From the NCBI RefSeq assembly GCF_000671395.1, contig NZ_AQQY01000003.1:62001-126000 (forward strand): DNA of 64,000 nucleotides, given 5' to 3'. Positions 10,157-18,739 of the stretch are shown here, one piece after another (position 1 is the stretch's first letter; the number at the start of each line of letters is the position of its first letter). Source of the stretch: Actibacterium atlanticum (lineage in GTDB: Bacteria > Pseudomonadota > Alphaproteobacteria > Rhodobacterales > Rhodobacteraceae). The position numbers and the translations under genes were made by a program. The notes under the pieces were generated by a model, which saw only the letters and a list, made by a program, of their open reading frames with translations, was not told the origin of the DNA and searched no databases.

Positions 10157-10184
10157 TATATAGTTCTGTATCAAAGCATGTCAG
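10157..10184 (-). promoter_or_regulatory. Possible promoter for pip
   Basis: On the minus strand CTGACA (10179-10184) and TATATA (10157-10162) lie 16 bp apart (5/6 and 4/6 to consensus). Transcription would begin near 10150, only a few nt before the ATG at 10148, so the message could be nearly leaderless. By-eye prediction. Confidence 0.35.
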
Positions 10185-10218
10185 GGTGTTATCCCACATG
10201 ACCGGACCGGAGGCCCAG

Positions 10219-10971
10219 ATGCAAGCCCAGCAAACAACAGTTGATGCCGCCGAAGTGGCAAAGTTCGAAGCCATGGCCGCCGAATGGTGGGATCCAAAAG
10301 GCAAGTTCAAACCGTTGCACATGATGAACCCGGTGCGACTGGACTATATCACAACTCAAATCGCTGCCGAGTTTGACCGCGACCTGACGCAACCAGAACC
10401 GTTCAAGGGCTTACGCTTGCTGGATATCGGCTGTGGCGGCGGGCTTTTGTCTGAGCCCATGGCGCGGCTGGGTGCCACTGTGGTGGGCGCGGACGCGGCC
10501 GAGCGCAACATTCCCGTCGCGCAGGTCCATGCCGAACAATCTGGGTTGGACATTGATTATCGGTTCACCACAGCCGAGGCCATGGCCGAAGCCGGTGAAC
10601 AATTCGATGTGGTGTTGAACATGGAGGTGGTCGAGCATGTCGCAGACCCGCAAGCCTATCTGGATGCCTGTGCCGCACTGCTAAAGCCCAGCGGGCTGAT
10701 GCTGTGTTCCACCATCAACCGGAACCCCAAAAGCTATGCCATGGCAATTTTCGGGGCCGAGGTGGTGATGCGCTGGCTGCCCAAGGGCACCCATGAATGG
10801 CACAAGTTCATCACCCCCGAAGAACTGTTTGACCTGATCACCAAAGCCGGGCTGACCCCGGTGGACCGCAAGGGATATGTTTTTAACCCGATCAGCTGGC
10901 GTTGGTCGATTTCAGACCGCGACCTCAGCGTGAACTACGTCACCGCCAGCGTAAAACCAAATCAGGACTGA
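10219..10971 (+). CDS. ubiG: Ubiquinone biosynthesis O-methyltransferase UbiG
   Basis: A 250-residue class I methyltransferase performing the two O-methylations of ubiquinone synthesis. It has the family N-terminus [23 protein letters not shown]-binding motif [13 protein letters not shown], and FITPEEL downstream. The ATG at 10219 is chosen from three in-frame starts (GTG 10186, ATG 10198, ATG 10219) because CGGAGG lies 6-7 nt before it. The last 10 bp overlap the convergent MarR gene. Confidence 0.95.
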   Translation: MQAQQTTVDAAEVAKFEAMAAEWWDPKGKFKPLHMMNPVRLDYITTQIAAEFDRDLTQPEPFKGLRLLDIGCGGGLLSEPMARLGATVVGADAAERNIPVAQVHAEQSGLDIDYRFTTAEAMAEAGEQFDVVLNMEVVEHVADPQAYLDACAALLKPSGLMLCSTINRNPKSYAMAIFGAEVVMRWLPKGTHEWHKFITPEELFDLITKAGLTPVDRKGYVFNPISWRWSISDRDLSVNYVTASVKPNQD

Positions 10972-11405
10972 GTCTCAAACTTCTGCCGCAGCGCACGCAG
11001 AACCGGCAAAGCAACGCGGACGTTTTCGATCCCGATGTCATCGACAACTTCGGCAATCATCGGGGCGATAGATTGGATCGCAACGTCGCGCGCCCTCCGC
11101 CCTGCGGGGCTGATCGCCACCAGCTTACGGCGGGCATCATCCCAATCAGGGCGGATATGGATATGCCCGGCCCATTCAAGTTTTGACAACGTGTTGGTCA
11201 TGGCCCCGCGGGTGACATGAAAAGCCTGCGCCAATTGAGCGGGGGTACGCTCTTCGCCGACCCGCGCCAGATGGTTCAAAACCGAAAAGTGGCTTAGCTC
11301 CATCCCTTTGGGAAGGGCTTTTGACAGCTGACTACGCGCCAGCTGATCAGACATAAACAACTCACCAAAAAGCGAGATCGCAAGATTTTCGGAAGTTTCA
11401 CTCAC
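10962..11405 (-). CDS. MarR-family transcriptional regulator
   Basis: A 147-residue winged-helix regulator. [23 protein letters not shown] followed by [19 protein letters not shown] is the DNA-reading helix-turn-helix, and [12 protein letters not shown] is the wing. It probably binds DNA as a dimer; the ligand is unknown. The start is GTG at 11403-11405, directly abutting the TAA stop of the upstream amidase gene (TAAGTG), so it is likely co-transcribed and coupled with comF-grxC-amidase. Its target genes are not evident. Confidence 0.87.
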   Translation of the reverse strand: MSETSENLAISLFGELFMSDQLARSQLSKALPKGMELSHFSVLNHLARVGEERTPAQLAQAFHVTRGAMTNTLSKLEWAGHIHIRPDWDDARRKLVAISPAGRRARDVAIQSIAPMIAEVVDDIGIENVRVALPVLRALRQKFETQS

Positions 11406-12236
11406 TTAAGGGGCCTTAAACTGACGGTCGTGAACCAACGACGGAACACGTTCGCGCGCTTGTGCCACTTCATCTAGGTCCAAATCAACGAAAACAATGC
11501 CGGGTGCGTCATTGGCGCGCGCAATTATCTTGCCCCATGGCGAAATTACCATGCTCTGCCCGAATGATTTGCGCGGTGTACCTTGTGAAATATTATGTTC
11601 GCCCGTCTGTGCGGGCGCCATCACGAAACACCCGGTTTCTATGGCCCGGGCACGTAGCAAAGTCTCCCAATGTGCGGCGCCGGTGACGGGATGAAAGGCC
11701 GCTGGGACTGTCAAAATCTGCGCTCCTGCCTTGGCCAGAGCACGATAGAGCTGCGCAAACCGCAAATCGTAACAGATGGTCATACCGATCTTGGCAAAGT
11801 CGGTTTTCGCCAATACCGCCGCATCCCCGGGCCGATAGCCATCTGACTCCCGGAAACTGTCGCCCTTGCCAATATCGACATCAAACATGTGAAGCTTGTC
11901 GTACCGGGCGCAGATGCTGCCATCGGGGCTGATCAGAAAAGACCGATTGGCAAACCGCCCGTCCTCATCATGGGTTTTCAACCCCAGTGACCCGATCAAA
12001 ACCCATACGCCCAGCGCTGCTGCCTGCTGACGCAAGTCGGCAAGCATTGGGTCGTCTTCCTCGTGCCGCAGAACGGCGCTTTGGTGGCGTCGCGAGGTTG
12101 AGACGCAATTGGTAACCTCAGGCGTCAGAATGAAAGAAGCTCCGCCTTGCGCGGCCTCCTGTACCATTTCCCGGACCATCCCAAGATTCGCCGCAGGATC
12201 ATCGCTTGAGCAGATCTGCAGCAGAGCAGCGCGCAT
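11406..12236 (-). CDS. Carbon-nitrogen hydrolase (nitrilase superfamily, Nit1-like)
   Basis: A 276-residue amidase with the Glu-Lys-Cys triad of the nitrilase superfamily: Glu40 in FILTPE, Lys114 in RYDKLHMFDVD and Cys155 in IGMTICYDLRF. The closest resemblance by eye is to the Nit1 branch, which hydrolyses deaminated glutathione, a repair role that would suit its place next to a glutaredoxin gene. It starts 3 bp after grxC, and its stop touches the MarR start. Specificity is inferred. Confidence 0.88.
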   Translation of the reverse strand: MRAALLQICSSDDPAANLGMVREMVQEAAQGGASFILTPEVTNCVSTSRRHQSAVLRHEEDDPMLADLRQQAAALGVWVLIGSLGLKTHDEDGRFANRSFLISPDGSICARYDKLHMFDVDIGKGDSFRESDGYRPGDAAVLAKTDFAKIGMTICYDLRFAQLYRALAKAGAQILTVPAAFHPVTGAAHWETLLRARAIETGCFVMAPAQTGEHNISQGTPRKSFGQSMVISPWGKIIARANDAPGIVFVDLDLDEVAQARERVPSLVHDRQFKAP

Positions 12237-12239
12237 GGC

Positions 12240-12497
12240 TTACCCCTCCAGCATCGGGTCCAGCTTGCCCGAACGCTCCAGGGCATAAAGATCATCGCAG
12301 CCGCCCACATGGGTACCGTTGATAAAAATCTGCGGCACCGTATAGCCGCCGTTGGCGCGGGCCATCATTTCCTGCCGTTTGTCGGAATCGGTGGAAACGT
12401 CAATCTCGGCAAAGCTCTGGTTTTTGCTGCCCAGCAACCGTTTCGCAGAGTGGCAAAAGCCACAGGTGCGTGTGGTGTAAATTTCGATAGTCGGCAT
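12240..12497 (-). CDS. grxC: Glutaredoxin 3
   Basis: An 85-residue thioredoxin-fold protein that reduces disulfides with glutathione. The active site is CGFC at residues 12-15 (in place of the common CPYC), followed by the TVPQIFINGTHVGGCDD glutathione-binding segment. The ATG at 12497 gives the usual GrxC length; an ATG four codons upstream (12509) is possible. It sits between comF and the amidase gene in a tight minus-strand run comF-grxC-amidase-marR. Confidence 0.95.
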   Translation of the reverse strand: MPTIEIYTTRTCGFCHSAKRLLGSKNQSFAEIDVSTDSDKRQEMMARANGGYTVPQIFINGTHVGGCDDLYALERSGKLDPMLEG

Positions 12498-12533
12498 GTG
12501 AATTCCCATCAGTGTCTTGGGGAATATAGGGGC

Positions 12534-13256
12534 TTATGGCAGTTTCGCAACGCGTGCCAAAACCAGAGTGGACACTGACGCGGCACCTACCGCCATGCAG
12601 GCCTCCGCACAGGCCGATAACGTCGCGCCCGAGGTCATCACATCATCAATCAACAATACCGGTTTACCTTCGACCCGGTGCATTTGCCGAGGGGACATTC
12701 TGATCGCCTGCGCGATATTGGCGAACCGCTGATCAACCCCTTTACCGTCCTGCGTCTCTGTCGCGCGCACGCGCATCAGCAGATCGGGGCAATGGACCAA
12801 ACCCATCGCGTCTGCCACGCCCTGCGCCAGCAAGGCCGACTGATTATAGCGGCGCTTCAACAGCCGCCAACGATGTAAGGGCACCGGCGCGACAATCATA
12901 CCATCCAGCTTCAACGGTGCGCCGGCTTGCGCCATCCAACTTGCGGCAGGACGGGCCAGTTCGGCCCTGTCCCCATGTTTTAGCGATAGCACCAACTTAC
13001 GGCCAGTGCCCTCGTACATCACCGCCGCCCGCCCACGCGTCCAGGGCCGCGCGGTTTTCAGACAGTCATCACATTGTTCAACACTGCCATCCCCATCGCC
13101 CGGCAACGGCACACCGCAGCTATCGCATACCAGACCAGTGATAAAATGCGCTTCGCGCCAACATGTTCCGCACAAGGCAAAATCACGATCAACAAGCTCC
13201 CCGCAACCAATGCATTGCGGCGGAAAGATCGCATGAAGGGCACTTTGCATTCCCAT
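12534..13256 (-). CDS. comF: ComF-family phosphoribosyltransferase-like protein
   Basis: A 240-residue protein with an N-terminal double Cys-pair zinc ribbon (FPPQCIGCG, CGTCWRE, CDSCGVPL, CDDCLK) and a C-terminal phosphoribosyltransferase-type domain with the PRPP loop VLLIDDVMTSGATL. The family is tied to DNA uptake in competent bacteria, but it is also widespread in bacteria without competence, where its role is unclear. The ATG at 13256 follows AGAGG; a further start at 13301 would overlap the divergent gene at 13293 and is less likely. Confidence 0.88.
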   Translation of the reverse strand: MGMQSALHAIFPPQCIGCGELVDRDFALCGTCWREAHFITGLVCDSCGVPLPGDGDGSVEQCDDCLKTARPWTRGRAAVMYEGTGRKLVLSLKHGDRAELARPAASWMAQAGAPLKLDGMIVAPVPLHRWRLLKRRYNQSALLAQGVADAMGLVHCPDLLMRVRATETQDGKGVDQRFANIAQAIRMSPRQMHRVEGKPVLLIDDVMTSGATLSACAEACMAVGAASVSTLVLARVAKLP

Positions 13257-13292
13257 GGCGGGGCCTCTAAAACTCTGCACGAAGGAGCCCGT

Positions 13293-14120
13293 ATGACTCA
13301 TCCGCCTATTTTGACAGATCGCACCGCGCTTGATCGGTTCCGAGCGCGCGCCAGCGCGATGGATAATCCTGCGCTATTCCTCCAGCAGGATGCGGCTGAC
13401 GAGATTCATGAAAGGCTCATGGAGGTTAACAGAACCTTTACGACGCCAGCGATCGTGTCTGGTTTTCCGCAGGTATGGGGCAATCTGCTGCCCGGCATTC
13501 GCCATGTTGCGGACGGCGATGTCCTGAATCTTCAGGAAGGCGCGCATGATCTGGTGATTCACGCGATGTGCCTGCATTGGTCAAATGATCCGGTCGGACA
13601 ACTGGTACAATGCCGGCGCGCCTTGCAACCTGACGGCCTGTTTCTGGGCGTGTTGTTCGGCGGTGGCACCCTGCAGGAATTGCGCGCGGCTTTGGCCGAG
13701 GCCGAAGCCACGCTGACAGGCGGCCTCTCGCCCCGAGTCGCGCCTATGGCGGAACTGCGTGATCTGGGCGGTTTGCTGCAACGCGCCGGGTTTGCCCTGC
13801 CCGTCGCCGATGGCGCGGCGCGCACGGTAACCTACCCTTCACCGCTTCATCTGATGCAGGACCTGCGGGCGATGGGCGAAGGCAACGCGCTGGATCAACG
13901 CCACCGCGCGATACCACCACGCGCTCTGTTTCCAATGGCTGCGCAACTCTATCATCAAGCGCACGGTTTGCCGGATGGCCGTATTCCGGCAACGTTTGAG
14001 ACAATCTTTATGACAGGTTGGGCGCCCGATGACTCGCAACCGCAACCACTTAAGCCCGGATCAGCCCAGATACCGCTTGAAGACGCCCTGAACCGGTTGC
14101 GTAACAAAGAGCGTGATTGA
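13293..14120 (+). CDS. NDUFAF5-like methyltransferase-fold protein
   Basis: A 275-residue protein that resembles the NDUFAF5 / BioC-like group: NPALFLQQDAADEIHERL at the start, later HDLVIHAMCLHWSNDP, LQPDGLFLGVLFGG and the C-terminal FETIFMTGWAP. Mitochondrial NDUFAF5 modifies a complex I subunit and assists its assembly. Here the usual SAM motif I (D-x-G-x-G-x-G) is not evident; the equivalent stretch reads AIVSGFPQVWGNLLPG. GAAGGAG precedes the ATG at 13293. It is divergent from comF and lies 58 bp before hemH. Confidence 0.78.
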   Translation: MTHPPILTDRTALDRFRARASAMDNPALFLQQDAADEIHERLMEVNRTFTTPAIVSGFPQVWGNLLPGIRHVADGDVLNLQEGAHDLVIHAMCLHWSNDPVGQLVQCRRALQPDGLFLGVLFGGGTLQELRAALAEAEATLTGGLSPRVAPMAELRDLGGLLQRAGFALPVADGAARTVTYPSPLHLMQDLRAMGEGNALDQRHRAIPPRALFPMAAQLYHQAHGLPDGRIPATFETIFMTGWAPDDSQPQPLKPGSAQIPLEDALNRLRNKERD

Positions 14121-14178
14121 CCCAGACACAAAACCGTCTATTTCCTGTTGGAAATGAGCCATCATAGCCGGAGAAACG

Positions 14179-15237
14179 ATGCTGGACGCCAAGCCGGGAA
14201 GCACCTCGCACGCCCCTAAAGACCACCCGCCCATTCGCCGCGAAAAAGTCGGTGTGCTTCTTGCCAATCTGGGCACGCCCGATGGCTATGACTATTGGTC
14301 GATGCGACGCTATCTGAACGAATTTCTGTCGGATAAACGCGTGATCGACTATCCCAGTTGGAAATGGCAGCCGCTATTGCAGCTGATCATCCTGACCAAA
14401 CGCCCTTTCAGCTCGGGCGAGGCGTATAAATCCATCTGGAACGAAGAAGAGGGCGAAAGCCCCCTGATGACCATTACCAGAGATCAAACCAAGGCGCTGC
14501 GCTCCAAGCTGGCACAGACCTATGGCGACAATGTCGAAGTTGATTTCTGCATGCGCTATGGCAACCCGTCGACCAAATCCAAGGTCCGCGAGATGGTTGA
14601 AAAGGGTTGCACAAAGATTCTGTTCTTCCCGCTCTATCCGCAATACGCAGGCGCAACCTCGGCCACTGCGAATGACGAATTCTTTCGTGCGCTGATGAAA
14701 GAAACTTGGCAGCCTGCCGCCCGCACGGCGCCCGCTTACTTTGACCGTCCTGATTATATTGATGCCTTGGCCAAATCGATTGAGGCCGCGTATGCCGACG
14801 CCGAAGAAAAGCCCGAACTATTGGTCGTTTCCTACCACGGCATGCCCAAGCGCTACCTGATGCAGGGAGACCCGTATCACTGCCAGTGCCAGAAAACGAC
14901 GCGCCTGCTGAAAGAGCGCCTGGGTTGGGCTGATACCGAGATCAAAACCACCTTCCAGTCAGTCTTCGGTCCCGAAGAATGGCTGCGCCCCTATACGGTT
15001 GAGGAAGTCGCCCGTCTGGCCGCGGAAGAAGGCAAAAAACGCATCGCCGTGGTCGCGCCCGCTTTTTCGGCCGATTGCATTGAAACGCTGGAAGAGATCA
15101 ACGAAGAGATCAAAGAAAGCTTTGAAGAAGCAGGCGGGGAAAGCTTTGTCTACATCCCCTGTCTGAATGCCGAACCGGCGCATATCGAAGTTCTGGCCAA
15201 TATCGTACAAGAGAACCTGAAAGGTTGGATCGACTGA
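14179..15237 (+). CDS. hemH: Ferrochelatase
   Basis: A 352-residue enzyme that inserts Fe(II) into protoporphyrin IX, the last step of haem synthesis. Motifs: GVLLANLGTPDGYDYWSMR, KRPFSSGEAYKSIWNEEEG, LFFPLYPQYAGATSAT, and the signature LVVSYHGMPKRYLMQGDPYH holding the metal-binding His. CCGGAG precedes the ATG. It is probably transcribed with the upstream NDUFAF5-like gene, and the unit ends at the terminator at 15261. hemJ, two steps earlier in the pathway's end-stage, is also in the window (49101). Confidence 0.97.
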   Translation: MLDAKPGSTSHAPKDHPPIRREKVGVLLANLGTPDGYDYWSMRRYLNEFLSDKRVIDYPSWKWQPLLQLIILTKRPFSSGEAYKSIWNEEEGESPLMTITRDQTKALRSKLAQTYGDNVEVDFCMRYGNPSTKSKVREMVEKGCTKILFFPLYPQYAGATSATANDEFFRALMKETWQPAARTAPAYFDRPDYIDALAKSIEAAYADAEEKPELLVVSYHGMPKRYLMQGDPYHCQCQKTTRLLKERLGWADTEIKTTFQSVFGPEEWLRPYTVEEVARLAAEEGKKRIAVVAPAFSADCIETLEEINEEIKESFEEAGGESFVYIPCLNAEPAHIEVLANIVQENLKGWID

Positions 15238-15260
15238 TCCCAACCTTCACGCAACAAAAA

Positions 15261-15285
15261 AGGCGGTGCATTGCACCGCCTTTTT
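15261..15285. terminator. Bidirectional intrinsic terminator after hemH
   Basis: A perfect stem, GGCGGTGCA paired with TGCACCGCC, is flanked by an A-run on the left and five Ts on the right. It serves hemH on the plus strand and the convergent 58-codon gene on the minus strand. Confidence 0.85.
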
Positions 15286-15305
15286 CGTTTGATTTGGTGT
15301 GCAGC

Positions 15306-15482
15306 TTAAGAAGCAGCAGCAGCAACCAGAACCAGGAACAGCAGCGGAACCAGCAGGCCACCGGACGAAGAAGAAGTTTCTTCGATCATGACTTCGGGTT
15401 CGATGATCGGATCATCCATACCACCAGCGAAAGCAGTGGAAGCGGCAACCGACAGTGCAGCAGCAAGAGCAAGTTTCTTCAT
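15306..15482 (-). CDS. Small exported or membrane protein, 58 residues, unknown function
   Basis: A 58-codon frame begins MKKLALAAALSVAASTAFAGG, a clear signal peptide with a cleavage site after AFA. It continues with an acidic segment (MDDPIIEPEVMIEETSSSS) and a C-terminal hydrophobic stretch (GGLLVPLLFLVLVAAAAS) long enough for a membrane anchor. GGAGGG lies 5 nt before the ATG, and the hemH terminator also closes this gene. The layout suggests a very small inner-membrane protein with its acidic part in the periplasm. I recall similar proteins in Rhodobacterales; no function is known to me. Confidence 0.75.
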   Translation of the reverse strand: MKKLALAAALSVAASTAFAGGMDDPIIEPEVMIEETSSSSGGLLVPLLFLVLVAAAAS

Positions 15483-15618
15483 TTTTCCCTCCAGAAATTA
15501 CGCATCAGCCATTTGACCAAGGCGCACTCAAGACTGTGTTTGTATCTTTCACTAAGCAGCCCAAAAAAGAAATAGCAACCAGCGTTTTATTTTGCGGCGC
15601 AAAGTGGGCAATTTGTCG

Positions 15619-16227
15619 TCAAATCAGCAACACTTGGCTGCCGACCTTCGCGTAACTGAACAGCTCGGCAATATCTTCATTGTACAAACCAATGCAGCCG
15701 TTCGACGAACGACGCCCGATTTTACGCGTATCATGGGTGCCGTGGATACGATAATATGTCCAGCTGAGGTAAAGCGCGTGCGTCCCCAAGGGGTTATCAG
15801 GACCGGGGCCCACATAGTCCGGCCATTCGGGGTTGCGCTTCTTCATCGACGGTGTCGGACGCCACGAAGGACCATCGACTTTGCGCACCACAGAGGTGCG
15901 GCCCAGCCGGGTCAGGTCATCTGACAGCGGCACGGATGTGGGATAAAGCTTATAGGTCTGCCCATCCGCGGACCAATAATGCAACGCGCGTGACGTCGTA
16001 TCCACCAGGATCGCCCCATTGCGCAGGTTTGAAAAGTATGGCTCCCAGTTCAGCGTGCGGAAACTGGAAATATTTCGGCGTACCGAGGTTTCACCACGAC
16101 CCGGCTCTTGCTCGATTTCGACGGTTTCGCCCGTGTCCTGCGCGAGCGCGGGCGCGGCCAGACCGCTCAGGGACGCTGCGCTGCCTGCCAAGAAGGCACG
16201 ACGGCTGGGTTGAATGAACTTACTCAT
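15619..16227 (-). CDS. L,D-transpeptidase (YkuD domain), Tat-type signal
   Basis: A 202-residue exported protein. The N-terminus has a twin-arginine signal (SRRAFLAGSAASLSGLAAPALA). The YkuD catalytic domain follows, with IHGTHDTRKIGRRSSNGCIG carrying the catalytic His and Cys. Such enzymes make 3-3 crosslinks in peptidoglycan or attach proteins to it, in the periplasm. The ATG at 16227 places the RR motif at the usual position; an upstream in-frame start at 16257 looks spurious. It is divergent from the CAP lipoprotein gene, with a second L,D-transpeptidase gene beyond. Confidence 0.9.
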   Translation of the reverse strand: MSKFIQPSRRAFLAGSAASLSGLAAPALAQDTGETVEIEQEPGRGETSVRRNISSFRTLNWEPYFSNLRNGAILVDTTSRALHYWSADGQTYKLYPTSVPLSDDLTRLGRTSVVRKVDGPSWRPTPSMKKRNPEWPDYVGPGPDNPLGTHALYLSWTYYRIHGTHDTRKIGRRSSNGCIGLYNEDIAELFSYAKVGSQVLLI

Positions 16228-16390
16228 TTTCTCGTTGTCTCCACAGAACTCTGCCAATTCACGCGGATGTTATGGCCTTCAGGCCTCAGTCGCAAATCAA
16301 AGACGCGTTAGAGCGGATTTGTGCCGGTAAGCGTTTGATCGATACAACGCTTCACGCTAAGGCTTGGGCGAAAACCATGGGTGGAAATAC

Positions 16391-16936
16391 ATGAAACGTC
16401 TTGTTGCACTTGCTTTTGTTGCTGTCTTGGGTGTGGCCGGTTGTACCGCGCCAGAAGCTCAGCTGGGGCCGGATGGCAAACCATTGCCCCGGGTGTACCG
16501 AATTTCTTCCGGTGACGTTTCAAAAATCCAGTTCCGCTTACTGGATTCGGTCAATGCGCTGCGGCAGGCGCGCGGCGTCTCGCCCCTACAATTGAATGCC
16601 GCACTGAATGCCGCCGCAGCCACGCATGCGCGCGATATGTCGGTTCAAAACCGCCCCTGGCATTTCGGGTCTGATGGCTCTTCGCCGCTGGATCGCGCGA
16701 CACGTGCAGGCTATCCGGGTATGTTGCTGGGCGAAAACATCTCAGAGACCTTCGAGACCGAGCTGGAAACACTGGCCGCTTGGATGCAGATGCCCGATAC
16801 CGCGAACGTGGTGCTTGATCCGAACGCCCGCGATCTGGGCTTTTCTTTCTATCAGGAATCAAACGGTAAAATCTGGTGGACCATGGTCACCGGCGATGGC
16901 AGCGCCGCACTCAGCGTGCCCAGCACCGGCAGTTAA
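16391..16936 (+). CDS. CAP/SCP-domain lipoprotein
   Basis: A 181-residue lipoprotein. The signal peptide ends in the lipobox VAGC (Cys near residue 19). The CAP (SCP-like) domain covers the rest: LDSVNALRQARGVSPLQL, THARDM with the conserved His, RPWHFGSDGSSPLDRATRAG, LGENIS, and a C-terminal KIWWTMVTG. Bacterial CAP proteins are often linked to the cell envelope, though their activity is rarely known. It lies between two L,D-transpeptidase genes, and its stop abuts the stop of the convergent one with zero spacing. Confidence 0.88.
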   Translation: MKRLVALAFVAVLGVAGCTAPEAQLGPDGKPLPRVYRISSGDVSKIQFRLLDSVNALRQARGVSPLQLNAALNAAAATHARDMSVQNRPWHFGSDGSSPLDRATRAGYPGMLLGENISETFETELETLAAWMQMPDTANVVLDPNARDLGFSFYQESNGKIWWTMVTGDGSAALSVPSTGS

Positions 16937-17440
16937 TCACGGAAAAATGTCGATTACTGTACCGTTGTTGACCATCGCATAGATTTTTTCCATCTGACCA
17001 TCTTTGACAGAGATGCACCCTGCCGTCCAATCCGGGCCCTTGCCACGGTTTTTCTTGGCGCGACCATGGATAAAGATGTCTCCCCCCGGGGGCTTGCCCA
17101 AGGCAGCGGCCTCGGCCCGGTCCTGCGCATTGGGATACGAGATGCCCAACGACAGATGGAACGCACTGCGCGGATTGCGGCGGTCAATGTAATACCGTCC
17201 TTCGGGCGTTTTCCCATCGCCTTCGATCTTTTTGTCGCCTATAGGGGCAAATCCAAGTTCGATCTTATACTTTTCAAGAATTTCGTCGCCATGCATCAGA
17301 TACATGCGCCGATCTTCCTTCATAACGACAATACGAGTCACCTCTGGGCCATTATAGGACAAAAATCTTGGCCCGCTGCTGCAACCAATCAGCAGAAGAC
17401 AGACCGCCATAGCGGCAAGAACGCGGAAATTGTGAACCAT
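16937..17440 (-). CDS. L,D-transpeptidase-family lipoprotein
   Basis: A 167-residue lipoprotein with signal peptide and lipobox LIGCSSG, then a compact YkuD domain: IVVMKEDRRMYLMHG, DGKTPEGRYYI, and the active-site region IFIHGRAKK with DWTAGCISV holding the catalytic Cys. It probably acts on peptidoglycan from the inner or outer membrane. The start at 17440 removes a 27-residue extension with no signal features. Downstream of the RNA methyltransferase gene by 49 bp on the same strand. Confidence 0.88.
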   Translation of the reverse strand: MVHNFRVLAAMAVCLLLIGCSSGPRFLSYNGPEVTRIVVMKEDRRMYLMHGDEILEKYKIELGFAPIGDKKIEGDGKTPEGRYYIDRRNPRSAFHLSLGISYPNAQDRAEAAALGKPPGGDIFIHGRAKKNRGKGPDWTAGCISVKDGQMEKIYAMVNNGTVIDIFP

Positions 17441-17489
17441 AAGCTGCTCGTTTCGTTTTCGCGCAAAATACAGCATTCGGCGCAGGTTT

Positions 17490-18704
17490 TCACCCACAAT
17501 TGCGTGAGAATCGCGCCACAAGCTCTACATGGGTGGACCACCGAAACTGATCCACGACTTGCACCCAATCCAAGCCATACCCGGCATCCAGCAGTATCCG
17601 GGCATCCCGCGCAAAACTAACCGGGTTGCACGATACAGCCGCGATTACCGGCACTTGCGCATCCGCCACCGCACGTATCTGTGCTTCTGCTCCGGCGCGG
17701 GGCGGGTCAATGACCACGGCGTCAAACTTGCCTAGTTCATCCGGCAAAAGGGGCTGGCGAAAAAGGTCGCGCACCAACGTGGCGACGTGGCGCAGGCCCG
17801 GTGTGGCGCGCCAAGCTGCATCCAACGCTTGCAAGGGGGCGGCCTCGGCCTCTACCGCCAGAATTTCTGCGTCACTCGCCAATGACAACGCGAAGGTTCC
17901 ACAGCCCGCAAACAGGTCAACAACACGCGATGCATCCCCGACGGCCTCCTGCACCGCGGCGACCAATGCCGACTCGCCTTGTGGCGTGGCTTGCAGGAAC
18001 GCGCCGGGCGGAGGAACAACGCGGGCCTGCCCAAATCGCTGGTACGGGGCACGCCGGGTTGCGATCGGCTCTGCCTCCCACGACAAGCGTGCAAGATCAG
18101 CGCGATCCGCCAATTCCCCTAAGCGAGTCAACATATCCAGATCCGTGGCTTTTGCCCCGCGTACATCCAGATCAACACCACCTTCCGACATGGTCAGGGC
18201 AAAGCCGATCTCACCCTTGCGCGACCCGGCCATTTTGGTGATTTCCGCAAGAACAGGGACTGTTTTCAGAAGATCGGGATGCAGTAGTTTACAATCGGGC
18301 ACCTCGACAACCATATCCGAGGCGCGGGCGTGAAACCCAACCAACGCGCCCGATTTGGTACGCCGCCCATGCAAGGTAGCGCGGCGGCGACTGTTTGGAG
18401 GCGAGGTTTTGATCGGACGCATCCGCGCCTCGATCCCGCGCGCGGCAAGACCGGTTTTTACGATCCCCATCTTCCAATTCGCCACAAAGTCATCAGCGGC
18501 ATGCTGCATTGCGCAGCCCCCGCAGTTCTTAAAGTGACGACACGGGGCCGAAATACGATGCTCTGACGGGGTGACCACCCGTTGTTTGCCCGTATCTGCA
18601 TCAAGCACGATCACTTCACCGGGCAAAGTACGGGGCAGCTTTTGCCCGGCCTCAGATTGGCCAAATCCATGTTGATCAAGATGGGTAATGGTGACTTCGG
18701 TCAT
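17490..18704 (-). CDS. TrmA/RumA-family RNA (uracil-C5) methyltransferase
   Basis: A 404-residue SAM-dependent methyltransferase that methylates C5 of uridine in rRNA or tRNA. A short TRAM-like N-terminal domain is followed by the Fe-S cluster cysteines CRHFKNCGGC, SAM motif I VVDLFAGCGTFALSL, and the catalytic region VVIDPPRAGAEAQ and AVSCNPVSFARD, where the Cys is the nucleophile. By architecture it is nearest RlmD (23S U1939), but other TrmA-type targets cannot be excluded. It lies 35 bp downstream of the two ABC transporter genes on the same strand. Confidence 0.9.
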   Translation of the reverse strand: MTEVTITHLDQHGFGQSEAGQKLPRTLPGEVIVLDADTGKQRVVTPSEHRISAPCRHFKNCGGCAMQHAADDFVANWKMGIVKTGLAARGIEARMRPIKTSPPNSRRRATLHGRRTKSGALVGFHARASDMVVEVPDCKLLHPDLLKTVPVLAEITKMAGSRKGEIGFALTMSEGGVDLDVRGAKATDLDMLTRLGELADRADLARLSWEAEPIATRRAPYQRFGQARVVPPPGAFLQATPQGESALVAAVQEAVGDASRVVDLFAGCGTFALSLASDAEILAVEAEAAPLQALDAAWRATPGLRHVATLVRDLFRQPLLPDELGKFDAVVIDPPRAGAEAQIRAVADAQVPVIAAVSCNPVSFARDARILLDAGYGLDWVQVVDQFRWSTHVELVARFSRNCG

Positions 18705-18739
18705 GGAATTCTCTGGCTTTTGCGCTGAGTTAGTGACGT

